Origin: Cellulosimicrobium sp. CUA-896
GTDB lineage: Bacteria; Actinomycetota; Actinomycetes; Actinomycetales; Cellulomonadaceae
Length of the DNA: 36,752 nt
NCBI RefSeq assembly: GCF_001942335.1
Contig: NZ_MKKH01000028.1
Coordinates: 1-36,752, forward strand
Direction of reading: 5' to 3'
In this document: one piece after another, positions 1-8,992 of the stretch
Layout of the letters: every line of letters begins with the position of its first letter
Position numbering within the stretch: the stretch's first letter is position 1
The notes under the pieces: model-generated
What the model was told of the DNA's origin: nothing
What the model saw: only the letters and a program-made list of their open reading frames with translations
Database searches by the model: none
Made by a program: the position numbers and the translations under genes

Positions 1-3000
1 CGATGATCCGCACCGGCGCGGTCGCCTCAATGAGCGTGGGCCGCACGACGTGCACCACGACGCGTGGCTCACGCTCTCGGCGGGGCAGATGATCTCGACG
101 CGGAACCGGCCGACGTCGAGGCCCCCGGCGCGCCGTCCCAGACCGTCACCACGCGCCGGAGGAGGTCCCCGGGCCGGGCTGCCCGCCGGTCCCCGCGCCG
201 GCCGGGTCCACCGAGCCGGCGCCCACGGCGGTCCCGGGCTGGGACGCGCTCGTCGCCCCCGTCGAGGAGCCGGCGCCCGCCACGACCGAGCACCACGGGC
301 CCGGCACCCTCGCCGCGCGCGTGGCGCCCACCGGGGCGTGCGCCACGGCCGTCGGCCCGGGCGCCGCGCTCGTGCTCGCCGACGAGACCGGGCGCGTCGC
401 GCGCTACGTCCCCGACCTGGCGTCGCTCCCGGAGGACGGGCTCACGGCGTGCGATGTCACGGTGGTCGACCAGGGCGAGATCGTCGACGCCGCGGCCGGT
501 CGCGGGGAGAGCCTCGCCGAGCTCGACGACGCGCTGGCGCGCGTGATGGCCGAGACGGAGCGCGGCACCCGGGTGCTCGTCGCGGGCATCTCCGCGGGCC
601 CCGTGGGCGAGCCGGGCCTCCAGGTCGTGGTGGACTGGCGCCGGGGCGAGCCGACCGGCCGCTGGCTGCACTCCCCGAGCACCCAGAAGGACGGCATCGT
701 CCAGCTCGTCGACCTCACCGCGACCGTCGTGGACGAGGCCGGCGGGAGCACCGAGGGTCTCGACGGCGCGGCGCTCGGCCTGGGCGAGACACGCCGCATG
801 GACGTCGCCCGCACGGTCGAGAACCGCCAGTACCTCAACGTCCTCACGAGCACCATCCCGGCCCTCTACCCGGCGCTCGTCGGCCTGCTCGTCGCCACGC
901 TCGTCCTCACGCTCGGCGGTGCCTGTGGGTGCGCCGCACGGCGGCGCGCCGCGGCGAGCCGCCCCGGCCAGGACCGGCCGGCCGCCGCCTGGTCTGCGCC
1001 GTGCTCGTCGTCGCCGCCGCCGCGCCCGTCGCCGCGTCGCTCGCGAGCCTCTCGCGGTGGTGGGTGTGGAGCGCCCCGGCACCCGCCCTCACGCTCGCGC
1101 TCGCTGCGAGCGCCGTGGCCGTCGCGCTCGTCGCGTGGGGCCTGGCCCGCCTGCTGCCGCGCCGGCCGTGGGCCCTGCCCACGGCGCTCGCCGGCGTCAC
1201 GTGGCTCGTCCTCACCGTCGACGGGCTGACGGGCACCACGCTCCAGCAGGCGTCGCTGCTCGGGACGTCCGCCGTCGTCGGGTTCACGCGCTTCTACGGC
1301 TTCAACAACGTGACGTTCGCCGTGTACGCCGTGGCGGGCCTCGTCCTGGCCGGCGGTCTCGCGTCCGCGCTCCTCGCGCGCGCGGGACGGCGGGCCGCGG
1401 CGTGGGCGGTCGTCGCCGTCGGCGCCGTGACGGTCGTGGTCGACGGCTGGCCCGCCTTCGGCGCGGACTTCGGCGGGATCCTCGCGCTCGTGCCGGCGTT
1501 CGCGGTGCTCGCGCTCCTCGTGGGCCGGGTCCGGATCACGTGGGTGCGGGCGCTCGTCGTCGCGGCCCTCACGGTCGGCGTCGTCGCGCTCGTCGCCGTC
1601 GTCGACTGGCTCCTGCCGGGCGGCACCTCCCACCTCGGCGGGTTCGTGCAGACCGTCGTCGACGGCGCGGCGCTCGAGGTCGTCGGACGCAAGGCGCTCG
1701 GCGCGTGGGCGACCGTGGCGAACCCGTTCGGCGCGCTCGCGGCCGTGCTCGTCGTCCTCGCCGCCGTTGCCGTGCTGCGCCCCGAGCGGGCGCGGCTGCC
1801 CGAGGTCGCGCACGCGTACGCCCGGTGGCCGCTGCTGCGCCCGCTGGTGGTGGCGCTCGTCGTCGTCACCGGCGTGGGCTCCCTGCTCAACGACTCGGGC
1901 GTGATCATCGGGGTGATGGTGCTCGTCGTGGGCGCCGCGATGATCGTCCCGGGGTTCCTCACGGAGACCGGCGACGCCCGGCCCGCGCCGTCGGCGGACA
2001 CGGCGGCGGCGGACACGGCGGCGGCGGACACGGCGGCGGCGGAGCCGGGCATCCGCCGCGTGCCCTCGATGCTCCTGGCCGTCGGCGGCGGGCTCCTGCT
2101 CGTGGTGCTCCTCGCGTCCACCGTGCTCGGCACGAGCGGGCCGGGCACGGCGTCGGCCGCCGCGCGCGCGGGCGCCGACGTCAACCACGCGCGCGAGGAC
2201 GCGCTCGCGACCGACCGGCCGCTCGTCGTCGTCGGGACCACGGGCGTCACGTGGGAGGACGTCGCGGAGGTCCGCACGCCCACCCTGCACGCGCTCCTCA
2301 CCGACGGCGCGGGAGCGGCCGGCGTGGCGCAGCCGACGGGCGCGGCGAGCCGCTGCGCGGTCGGCGGGTGGGTCGCGCTGTCCGCCGGGCAGCTCGCGGA
2401 GGTCGCGACCGAGCGCGCCCCGGACGGCTCGTGGGCCTGCCCGACGCCGCAGCCGGTGCCCGCGGGCGACGGGGCCCGGGTCGACGGCTGGGACCAGCTC
2501 GAGGCCCTGCAGTCCGGCTCCGGCTACCAGGCCCGGCTCGGCGTGCTCGGCGACGCCCTCGGCGCGGGCACCGCCGGGGCACGCCCGGTCTGCGCGACGG
2601 CCGTCGGGCCCGGCGCGGCCGTGGCCCTCGCCGGCGCGGACGGCTCCGTCGACCGGTACCGCGAGCTGTCCGTCGCGACGTCGCCCGCCGGCGACGCGTA
2701 CGCCTGCCCGGTGACCGTCGTCGACGCGGGCGACGCGACCGCCCCGGCCGCCGACCCCGACCTCCCGGAGGCCGAGCGTGCCGCCGCGCGGGACGCGGCC
2801 CGCGCGCAGCGGCTCGCGGCGGTCGACTCCACGGTCGCCGCGGTGCTGGAGGCCGCGCCCTCCGGCACCACCGTCCTCGTCGTCGACCTCGCGGGCGCGC
2901 CGGGCACGCGGCCCGTCCTCGGCGCGGCGCTGGTGCGGCCCGGGGCCGACGGCCCCGAGCAGGCGCGCTACCTCACGAGCGCGGCCACCCGGACCGACGG

Positions 3001-4380
3001 CGTGGCCCGCGTCCTCGACGTCCCCGCGACCGTGCTCGGCGCCGCGGGCGTCGCGCCCCCCGCCCGCGTGCAGGACACGCCGTTCGCCTGGGGCTCGCCC
3101 CGCCCCCCGGACGCCGCCACGACGGCCGACGTGCTCGCCGACCTCACGACGCGCGACCACGTGCGCCGGGCGGTCTACACCGCCTTCGTCGACGTGCCCT
3201 TCTACGCCGGGCTCGCGCTGGCCGGGCTGTGCCTGCTGCTCGCGCCGCGCGCCCGCCGCGCGACCGGTGCCCGTGCCCGCCTTGGCTGGCTGCGGGCGCA
3301 GCACGCGGCACGCGGGGCGGCGCTCGTCGTCGCCGCGGTCCCGACGGCGGCGTTCGTCGTCTCGCTCACCGGCTGGTGGCGGTTCGCCGACCCGATGCTC
3401 GCGATCGTCGTCGGCACGGCCCTGACGACGGCCGTCGTCGCCGGTCTCGGCGCCCTCGCCCCGCGGCGGCCCGTGTGGCTCGGGCCGGGCGTCGTCGCCG
3501 GGACGGCGTTCGTCGTCCTCACGCTCGACGCGCTCGTCGGCACCCCCCTGAACCGCGCGAGCCCGCTCGGGTCGCGCCCACGTTCGGCGCGCGCTTCTAC
3601 GGCTTCGGCAACCCGACGTTCTCGGTGTACGCGGTCGCGGCCCTCGTCCTGGCCGCGGCGCTCGCCCAGTGGCTCGTGCGCCGGCGCAGGCCCCGCACCG
3701 CCGCCGCCGTGGTCGGCGGCATCGGGCTCGTCACCATGGTCGTCGACGTGTGGCCGACCCTCGGGGCGGACCTCGGCGGCGGCCTCGTCGTCGTCCCCGC
3801 GTTCGCGGTGCTCGGCCTCGCCGCGTCAGGAGCGCGCCTCACGTGGCGGCGGTTCCTCCTCGTCGCGGCGGCGGGCGTCGCGGTCGTCGCGGCGGTCGGC
3901 GTGCTCGACTGGCTGCGCCCGGCCGACCAGCGGTCGCACCTCGGCCGGTTCGTCGAGCAGGTCGTCGACGGGTCGGCGTGGGACACGCTCCTGCGCAAGG
4001 CCGGCTACGCGCTGCGGTCCGTCCTCGGCGGGGTCCCGGTGTGGCTGACCGTCCTGGTGCTCGTCGCCGCCGCGCTCCTGCTCTTCGCGCCGCACCGGTT
4101 CACGCCGCGCTGGTTCGCGCGCACCGAGACCGAGTGGCCCCTCCTGCGCCCCACCGTGCTCGCCCTGTGGATCGTGTGCGTGGCGGGGTCGGTGGTCAAC
4201 GACTTCGGGGTGCGCATCGCGATGATCGCGCTCATCCCGGCGGTCCCGCTCCTCACCGTCGCCGCGCTGCACGCCGCGGCGCCGCCGGGGACGGGCGGCG
4301 TCGACGGCGCCGCGCGGACCGGCGGAGCGACGGAGGGCGCCGCGGATCAGCGGCCGGTGCGGACCCGGTCGACGGCGTAA
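1..4380 (+). CDS. Tandem-duplicated integral membrane protein, alkaline-phosphatase-like ectodomains; 5' partial, frame-disrupted
   Basis: The protein has two paralogous halves (about 1-1960 and 2069-4260). Each has an extracytoplasmic part with conserved cysteines and the shared motif ATAVGPGAA (near 345 and 2600), followed by many hydrophobic helices with the shared motif RFYGFxNxTFxVYAV (near 1290 and 3595). The ectodomain, with its LSAGQ motif, resembles actinobacterial membrane proteins with an alkaline-phosphatase-like fold; that is family memory, not proof. A hydrophobic segment at about 2069-2130 begins the second half like a signal anchor. No stop lies between the halves in the reading frame, so they appear fused. 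The reading frame moves at about 50, 95, 150, 925 and 3570, each fitting one lost base. The start lies upstream of the window. The last 34 bp overlap the convergent glycosyltransferase. Function unknown, perhaps envelope glycan or lipid handling. Confidence 0.6.
1994..2038 (+). repeat. 15-bp tandem repeat, three perfect copies
   Basis: Three copies of GCGGACACGGCGGCG encode the repeated pentapeptide ADTAA. They lie in the linker joining the two paralogous halves of the membrane protein, just before the hydrophobic segment of the second half. Confidence 0.9.
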
Positions 4381-5243
4381 CGCATCTTGCGCGCGTTCAC
4401 CGCGACGAGCACGTCCCGGTACTGCGCGGCCCGGTGGAGCTGACCCCGGAGGTCCGAGCCCGACGCCCGGTGGCGCAGGTCGCACGGCACCTCCACGGCG
4501 ACGTACCCCTGGTGCAGGAGGTCGATCGTCATGCCCGTCTCGACGCCCCACCCGCGCGCGAGCGGCGTGGCGGCCTCGAACGCCTCGCGCGTGAGGCAGC
4601 GCATGCCCGACAGAGGCTGCGTGGGCGTCCAGCCGGTGAGGGTCTGGATGGCGCGGCGTGCCGCGCCGACCACGATGCCGCGCCCGCCCGCGCCGGGCTG
4701 CGGGGGCAGCAGCGCGATGGCGACGTCGGCGTGCCCGTCGAGGACCGGCGGCACGAGCGGAGCGGTGTTGACGGCGGTCTCGCCGAGGTCGCCGTCGATG
4801 AACAGCAGCAGGCGCGGCGGGCGGTCGGGCGCGTCGCGCATCGCGACCACCGCGGCGCCCGTCTCCATCGCCGCGGCCTTGCCGCGGTTGTGGGAGTGAC
4901 GGACGACGACGGCCCCCGCCTCGCGCGCGACGTGCTGGGTGCTGTCCTCGCTGCCGTCGTCGACGACGAGCACGAGGTCGACGTGCGGGATCGCCTTCGC
5001 GGCCCGGACGGTGGCGGCGATGCGCCGCGACTCGTCCTTCGCCGGGATGATCACCGCGACGCGCTGGCGTGCGGCGCGCCCGCTGCGCCCCTCGGCGACG
5101 GCGGGCCGCGGCGTCCTGGCCCGGGTCCCGGACGCGGTCAGGTACGTGGGTGCGGACGCGGCGGGCCGCGCCCTCGGCGACGACGGCGCCGCCGTCCGCC
5201 CAGCCTGGTCCCTCGCCTCGGTCGACCGTTGGTCCGCGTTCAC
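4347..5243 (-). CDS. Family 2 glycosyltransferase
   Basis: 298 aa. After a low-complexity N-terminus of about 60 residues comes a GT-A fold: VIIPAKDES at the first strand, VVDDGSEDST for nucleotide binding, then LFIDGDLGE as the DxD-like metal/sugar-nucleotide motif. No membrane segments are evident, so it is probably cytosolic or membrane-associated. I chose GTG at 5243 rather than ATG at 5300: a TAGGCT -10 box sits exactly 7 nt upstream of the GTG, whereas the longer form adds 19 residues with no ribosome site. The 3' end overlaps the upstream membrane protein gene tail to tail by 34 bp. The neighbour suggests a role in cell-surface glycan or glycolipid synthesis; donor and acceptor cannot be read from the sequence. 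Confidence 0.85.
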   Translation of the reverse strand: MNADQRSTEARDQAGRTAAPSSPRARPAASAPTYLTASGTRARTPRPAVAEGRSGRAARQRVAVIIPAKDESRRIAATVRAAKAIPHVDLVLVVDDGSEDSTQHVAREAGAVVVRHSHNRGKAAAMETGAAVVAMRDAPDRPPRLLLFIDGDLGETAVNTAPLVPPVLDGHADVAIALLPPQPGAGGRGIVVGAARRAIQTLTGWTPTQPLSGMRCLTREAFEAATPLARGWGVETGMTIDLLHQGYVAVEVPCDLRHRASGSDLRGQLHRAAQYRDVLVAVNARKMRYAVDRVRTGR

Positions 5244-5250
5244 GCCGCCC

Positions 5251-5256
5251 AGCCTA
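5251..5256 (-). promoter_or_regulatory. -10 box TAGGCT, leaderless start of glycosyltransferase
   Basis: TAGGCT on the minus strand fits TANNNT and lies 7 nt before the GTG at 5243, so transcription would start on or next to the start codon. Confidence 0.5.
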
Positions 5257-5392
5257 GTAGTGCAAAGAGATGACCGCAGAATCGTCAGGAGAACTGCCAT
5301 GGCGGCTCGGCGTGCACCCGTCGCGGGACCGTCCCGCCGCTCGTCCGGATCCTACTGGACGCTCCCGCGCGCGCCAGGGACGGGCGCGCGCG

Positions 5393-6217
5393 TCAGCGCA
5401 GCGTGACCTGGCGCGAGACGATGCCCGCGCGCGCCCGCCGCTCGTTCGCGTCGAGCGGCTCGGTCACGGCCAACGCCTCCGAGAGGCGCGCGTCCAGCTC
5501 CGCGACAGGGCCCTCCAGCTCGTCCGCCTCGGTGCCGCGCGGGAGCTCCCACACCGGGACCAGCAGGCCGTTCGAGCGGAACGCCCCGACGAACTTGCCG
5601 TCGGCGAGCCCGGACTCGCGCCGCGCGTGCAGGCGCGAGATCGCGTCGATGAGCGCCTCCTCGGGCTCGGGTCGCGCCCAGCGCAGGAACTCGCGGGACA
5701 TGCGGCACCAGTACGCCGACGGCACGGCGTCGAGCTTGACGGTCGGGACCATCGACTCCGACGCCTCGTCGAGCGAGGCCCGGACCTCGGCCGTGACCTC
5801 CTGCGCCGGGTCGAGCCAGTAGGCGAAGTCCTCGTGCACCGTCACGTCGAACGGCGTGTCGAGGTCGAGCACGTCCTGCAGGCGCGGCCCCGGGCCCGGC
5901 AGCGCGCCCAGCTCGACGGACGTGCCCGGCTCGGCCTCGATCGCCTCGAGCAGCGCGGCGGCGAGGTCGCGGCTCAGGTCGCCCGACCCGGCGAGGGTCT
6001 GCAGGGCGAGGAGGACGGTGCCGTCCTGGCGGTGCAGCGCCGCCCAGCCCGCGGGGAGCACGGTGACGACGAGGACGTCGCGCGCGCCGTGCTCGGCCGT
6101 CGTGCGCGCCGTCGCCGTGGCCGAGGGCACGACCTCGCGCATCGCGACCCAGTCGGTCTCGCCGGGGAGCCCCTCGAACGGGCGCAGCACGAAGTCGGTC
6201 GTGGAGTTCTTGGCCAT
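5393..6217 (-). CDS. DUF5926 family protein
   Basis: 274 aa. The N-terminus (MAKN, then RPFEGLPGETDWVAMREVVP) is the hallmark of DUF5926, a family found in actinobacteria and of unknown function. The protein is soluble, acidic and lacks a signal peptide or membrane helix. The middle holds a VTVHEDFAYWLDP segment, and the tail has a charged helical stretch rich in Glu and Arg. The ATG at 6217 is chosen because it gives the conserved MAK start and has TAGACT 7 nt upstream; the frame could otherwise extend 60 residues into Arg/Pro-rich sequence that is really the end of the pirin gene. It follows pirin by only 10 bp yet carries its own promoter. Confidence 0.85.
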   Translation of the reverse strand: MAKNSTTDFVLRPFEGLPGETDWVAMREVVPSATATARTTAEHGARDVLVVTVLPAGWAALHRQDGTVLLALQTLAGSGDLSRDLAAALLEAIEAEPGTSVELGALPGPGPRLQDVLDLDTPFDVTVHEDFAYWLDPAQEVTAEVRASLDEASESMVPTVKLDAVPSAYWCRMSREFLRWARPEPEEALIDAISRLHARRESGLADGKFVGAFRSNGLLVPVWELPRGTEADELEGPVAELDARLSEALAVTEPLDANERRARAGIVSRQVTLR

Positions 6218-6224
6218 GCGCGGC

Positions 6225-6230
6225 AGTCTA
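6225..6230 (-). promoter_or_regulatory. -10 box TAGACT of DUF5926 gene, overlapping pirin stop codon
   Basis: TAGACT lies 7 nt before the ATG at 6217. Its first three bases are the TAG stop codon of the pirin gene. Confidence 0.55.
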
Positions 6231-7346
6231 CTGACGGGTCGGGCGGGCGCGCGGGCGCAGCCGCACGTCGGGCAGCGCCGGCGCGGGCAGCGGGCCGCCG
6301 TCGTACCCCACGACCTCTCCGTAGCGGCCGGCCCTGGCTCCCGGCGCGTAGCGCGTGCCGCCCTGCCGCGGGGTGAGGCCGGTGCCCGCGCCGGCACCGC
6401 CGTCCTGTTCCACGACGAGCTGCGCCTGCCACTCCTCGCGGGCGCGCGCGACGTCGTCGTGCGACCGCCCCACGAAGTTCCACCACATGACGACGTCCTC
6501 GGCGAACGGCTCGCCGCCGACGAGGACCGCGCGGGCCGGGGCGTCGGGCCCGGCCTCGACGGTGAGCGCGGTGCGGCCGGGCGCGACGTAGCCGAGCGAC
6601 GACACCGGGACCTCCTCGTCCTCGAGCCGCACCGCGCCGGCGTCCACGAGCAGTCCGTGCTCGAAGGCCGGGTCGACGTCGAGGACGACGCGCGCGCCCG
6701 GCTCGAGGTCCAGCTGGGCCCCGACGAGCGGCGTGAACGCCGTGGCGGGCGAGCGGAGCTCGGCGCCGTCGACCCGCAGCGCGCCGAGGAAGACCTGGAC
6801 CCGGGCGCCGCCGGACGTCGCGACGGGCAGGTCCGCGTGGTGCTCGAACGACGGCGCGTCCGCGAGCCGGTCGCCGGGCAGCGCGACCCAGAGCTGGACT
6901 CCGTGCAGCACCGGCGGCCGCACGCCGCGCGGCGACTCCTCGGAGTGGGAGATGCCGCGCCCGGCCGTCATGAGGTTGAGCTCGCCGGGCCGCACCGTCT
7001 GCAGCGAGCCCACCGAGTCACGGTGCAGGATCTCGCCGGCGAAGAGCCACGTCACGGTCTGGAGCCCGGTGTGCGGGTGCGGGGGCACCTGCATCCCGTC
7101 GGTCCCGTCGCCGATCGCGGCGACCGCGTCGGGCCCGTAGTGGTCGAGGAAGCACCAGGCGCCGACCAGCGAGCGCGCGCGCTGCGGGATCGTGCGGCGC
7201 ACCTGCATCGCGCGCGTCCCGCCGAGCGGCACGTCGCGGTGCGCGAGCACCTCCACCGCGCCACCGCCGCTCGGGGGCCCGCCGTCCGGTCCGGGCGTGC
7301 CGGACGAGCACACGCGCTCCTCGGGGCGGGTGTCGAGGTTGCTCAT
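6228..7346 (-). CDS. Pirin family protein
   Basis: 372 aa, longer than the usual 230-300 aa. It is a bicupin. The N-terminal cupin keeps the four pirin metal ligands: HPH in PPHPHTGLQTVTW and the His/Glu of GRGISHSEES. It is followed by HGVQLWVALP and a pirin C-terminal domain containing GEPFAEDVVMWWNFVGRS. Pirins bind iron or other metals. Some are quercetin dioxygenases and others redox-sensing co-regulators; which applies here is not evident. The extra length is a C-terminal extension ending in a proline/arginine-rich tail. The ATG at 7346 has TACGCT 6 nt upstream and no ribosome site, so I reject the longer reading toward 7769. It is in line with the DUF5926 gene 10 bp downstream. Confidence 0.9.
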   Translation of the reverse strand: MSNLDTRPEERVCSSGTPGPDGGPPSGGGAVEVLAHRDVPLGGTRAMQVRRTIPQRARSLVGAWCFLDHYGPDAVAAIGDGTDGMQVPPHPHTGLQTVTWLFAGEILHRDSVGSLQTVRPGELNLMTAGRGISHSEESPRGVRPPVLHGVQLWVALPGDRLADAPSFEHHADLPVATSGGARVQVFLGALRVDGAELRSPATAFTPLVGAQLDLEPGARVVLDVDPAFEHGLLVDAGAVRLEDEEVPVSSLGYVAPGRTALTVEAGPDAPARAVLVGGEPFAEDVVMWWNFVGRSHDDVARAREEWQAQLVVEQDGGAGAGTGLTPRQGGTRYAPGARAGRYGEVVGYDGGPLPAPALPDVRLRPRARPTRQ

Positions 7347-7352
7347 GGGTCG

Positions 7353-7358
7353 AGCGTA
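7353..7358 (-). promoter_or_regulatory. -10 box TACGCT of pirin gene, leaderless
   Basis: TACGCT on the minus strand lies 6 nt before the ATG at 7346. Confidence 0.5.
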
Positions 7359-7390
7359 GGCCGGACGGGCCCCGCGCGGGAGAATGGGCG

Positions 7391-7427
7391 GCGAGGCCCC
7401 TCGGAGCAGGATTCCGAGGGGCCTCGC
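7391..7427 (-). terminator. Strong hairpin, probable terminator
   Basis: A perfect 14-bp inverted repeat (7391-7404 with 7414-7427) surrounds a 9-nt loop. There is no long T run, as is common in high-GC actinobacteria. It lies just upstream of the pirin promoter and would isolate pirin from minus-strand transcription arriving from 7430-8926. The opposite orientation cannot be excluded. Confidence 0.6.
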
Positions 7428-7721
7428 CGTCGCCGCGCACCCCGGGGCGGTCGGGCCGGGGCCCGCCGGGGCGCCGCTCGCGACGAGGCGGCTCGCCGCC
7501 GCCGCGGACGCGGAGGACCCGGTCCGTTCTCCTCGACGACGCCGATCGCGGTCGGTCTTCCGGGTCCGGTGGAGCCTGCGCCGTCGCGCGCAGCCCGCGG
7601 CCGCGGGTCGCCCACCGTTCTCCGGTCGACCGTGCCCTCGCGGACACCGTGGCCTCCGCTGTCGACGGGGCCGGGGCGGCCCCTCGCTCTCGCTGTCGAA
7701 CACCGTCGTCCACGTGCGCCC

Positions 7722-7777
7722 GTCCGGGCTGATAGGGACGTTTGTAGTCCCCGGACCGGGCGGGGGCAAGAGCCCCC
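7722..7777. other. Two adjacent hairpins
   Basis: GTCCG (7722-7726) pairs with CGGAC (7752-7756), enclosing GGGAC (7735-7739) paired with GTCCC (7747-7751). Immediately beside it GGGGGC (7762-7767) pairs perfectly with GCCCCC (7772-7777) across the loop AAGA. They could be terminators or part of a structured RNA. Confidence 0.45.
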
Positions 7778-7814
7778 ACGGCTGTCATTCGCCGCCCTGC
7801 GTCGACCACAGGTC

Positions 7815-7880
7815 CGTCCACAGCGCGCGCCGCGGAACCGTGCCGTCATCCACACACCTGTGGACGAAATCTGTGGACCG
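7815..7880. promoter_or_regulatory. Cluster of four DnaA-box-like motifs
   Basis: CGTCCACAG (7815-7823), TCATCCACA (7846-7854), TGTGGACGA (7859-7867) and TGTGGACCG (7872-7880) all carry the TCCACA core of DnaA boxes, two in each orientation. TCATCCACA matches TTATCCACA at 8 of 9 positions, and TCGTCCACA matches the actinobacterial TTGTCCACA at 8 of 9. No dnaA or dnaN lies nearby, so this is not evidently oriC. Confidence 0.35.
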
Positions 7881-7915
7881 TCCCGCGCGCGACCGTCCCA
7901 CCGGATGGCCCTCGG

Positions 7916-8926
7916 TCACACCCAGAAGGCCGGTGCCGGGGCCGTCGGCGTCAGGCGCTCGTCGAGGTCCCGGTCGCGCACCACGAACCCGCCGTCGTCC
8001 ACGAGGCGCCCCCGAGCGTCCGTGGAGCATCGCGGCGAGGCGTGCCACGAGCACCCGGACCCGCGCGCGGGCGATGACGTGCAGCCCCGACGGCCGCTCG
8101 ACCTCGAGCTCGTACGGGTCCTGCGGCAGCCACGACAGGTGGTACGCGCACGACCCGTACTCGTCCGGTCGAGGTCGCCGAGCGCGATCGGCACCTGGGC
8201 CGCGCGCCGCACGGCGAGCCGCACGCCGCCGTCGTAGGGCGTGTCGCCCGCGACGAGGAACCCGGCGGGCCCGGCGCCGGGCGCGCCCTCCGGGTCGACG
8301 GCGACGACGCGCGCGCCGGGGACCACGGTCCGCAGCACGCCGGCCGCGTCGTCGGGCGCCAGGACGTGGTCGCTGTAGAGCGTGAGCTCGACGCCGGAGT
8401 CCGGGTCGGGCGTCAGGACGGCCCGTCCGTCGGCCACCACCGCGCCGCCGACGCGGCGCGCCGCGGCGACGGCCCAGCCGAGCAGCTGCAGCTCGACGCC
8501 CTGCGGCAGGCCGGCCGGGAACGCGCGGACGATCCCGTCGCGGTCGTCGGGGACGGGAGCCGGGCCGCCGCGCGGTGGGGCGTCGTCGGCGTGCAGCGCG
8601 AACGCCGCGGTCGCGACGCCGCCCTGCACGCCGAGCGCCCGCGCACGGGCCGGCGTCAGCGGGAAGGGACCGACGGCGCGCGCCCCCTCGGTGAGGCGCA
8701 GCTCGCCGGGGCGGGACTCGCCGCCGGGCACGACGCCGCGGAACCGCGCCCCGGCGGGGCGTGCGGCCGGGGACGCCACGGGGTGGGTCGTCCAGCCCGC
8801 CCCGGCGAACCAGGCGCGGGCGAGCGCGTCGACCGGGGTGCGCGCCGCGCCGGGCGTGCTCGGGAGCACCAGGAGGTGGGCACCGGCGTGGGCCGGGGGT
8901 ACGAGACCGGTGACGTCGGCGTCCAT
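7916..8926 (-). CDS. Conserved hypothetical protein, frame-disrupted
   Basis: About 336 aa. I do not recognise the family. The protein is alanine, valine and proline rich, lacks a signal peptide or clear membrane helix, and reads as alternating strands and helices. The frame is lost near 8163 and regained near 8020. The middle part is read in another frame, where EYGSCAYHLSWLPQDPYELE and ARARVRVLVARLAAMLHGR have normal composition. The second change lies at a run of five G. Both are probably sequence errors. The ATG at 8926 has TAGCCT 6 nt upstream. The divergent or downstream context gives no clue to function. Confidence 0.6.
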   Translation of the reverse strand: MDADVTGLVPPAHAGAHLLVLPSTPGAARTPVDALARAWFAGAGWTTHPVASPAARPAGARFRGVVPGGESRPGELRLTEGARAVGPFPLTPARARALGVQGGVATAAFALHADDAPPRGGPAPVPDDRDGIVRAFPAGLPQGVELQLLGWAVAAARRVGGAVVADGRAVLTPDPDSGVELTLYSDHVLAPDDAAGVLRTVVPGARVVAVDPEGAPGAGPAGFLVAGDTPYDGGVRLAVRRAAQVPIALGDLDRTSTGRARTTCRGCRRTRTSSRSSGRRGCTSSPARGSGCSWHASPRCSTDARGRLVDDGGFVVRDRDLDERLTPTAPAPAFWV

Positions 8927-8932
8927 GCCGGG

Positions 8933-8938
8933 AGGCTA
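8933..8938 (-). promoter_or_regulatory. -10 box TAGCCT, leaderless start of hypothetical gene
   Basis: TAGCCT on the minus strand lies 6 nt before the ATG at 8926. Confidence 0.5.
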
Positions 8939-8992
8939 GTGCGCCCGGAATGCGCGGATGTTACGGATCTGTGAAGATCCGTCGCCGGTTCG

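Larger units (their letters stand above)
7428..7915. other. Non-coding gap with hairpins and repeated motifs
   Basis: I find no convincing gene in these 488 bp. Open frames cross it on both strands, but their translations are runs of Arg, Pro and Gly with no family signal. It contains, from right to left, a cluster of DnaA-box-like motifs (7815-7880), a GC hairpin (7762-7777), an imperfect nested hairpin (7722-7756) and the terminator at 7391-7427. A transcript leaving the unknown gene at 7916 would carry all of these as a long 3' untranslated region; an independent small RNA is also possible. Confidence 0.5.

Noticed and set aside
866..3304. Long opposite-strand open frames inside the membrane protein gene and elsewhere
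   Set aside because: Shadow frames of GC-rich codons: translations are Arg/Gly/His/Asp-rich without domains and lie opposite real genes.
6228..7769. Longer pirin reading from a TTG at 7769, with a protein-like opening NVPISPDGRTWTTVFDSE
   Set aside because: After about 30 codons it becomes Arg/Pro/Gly-rich with no family match, and pirin starts cleanly at 7346 with its own -10 box.
7346..7800. tmRNA, RNase P RNA or tRNA in the gap (a TGTTCGACAG-like string)
   Set aside because: No acceptor-stem partner, T-arm or conserved core sequences of any of these RNAs were found.
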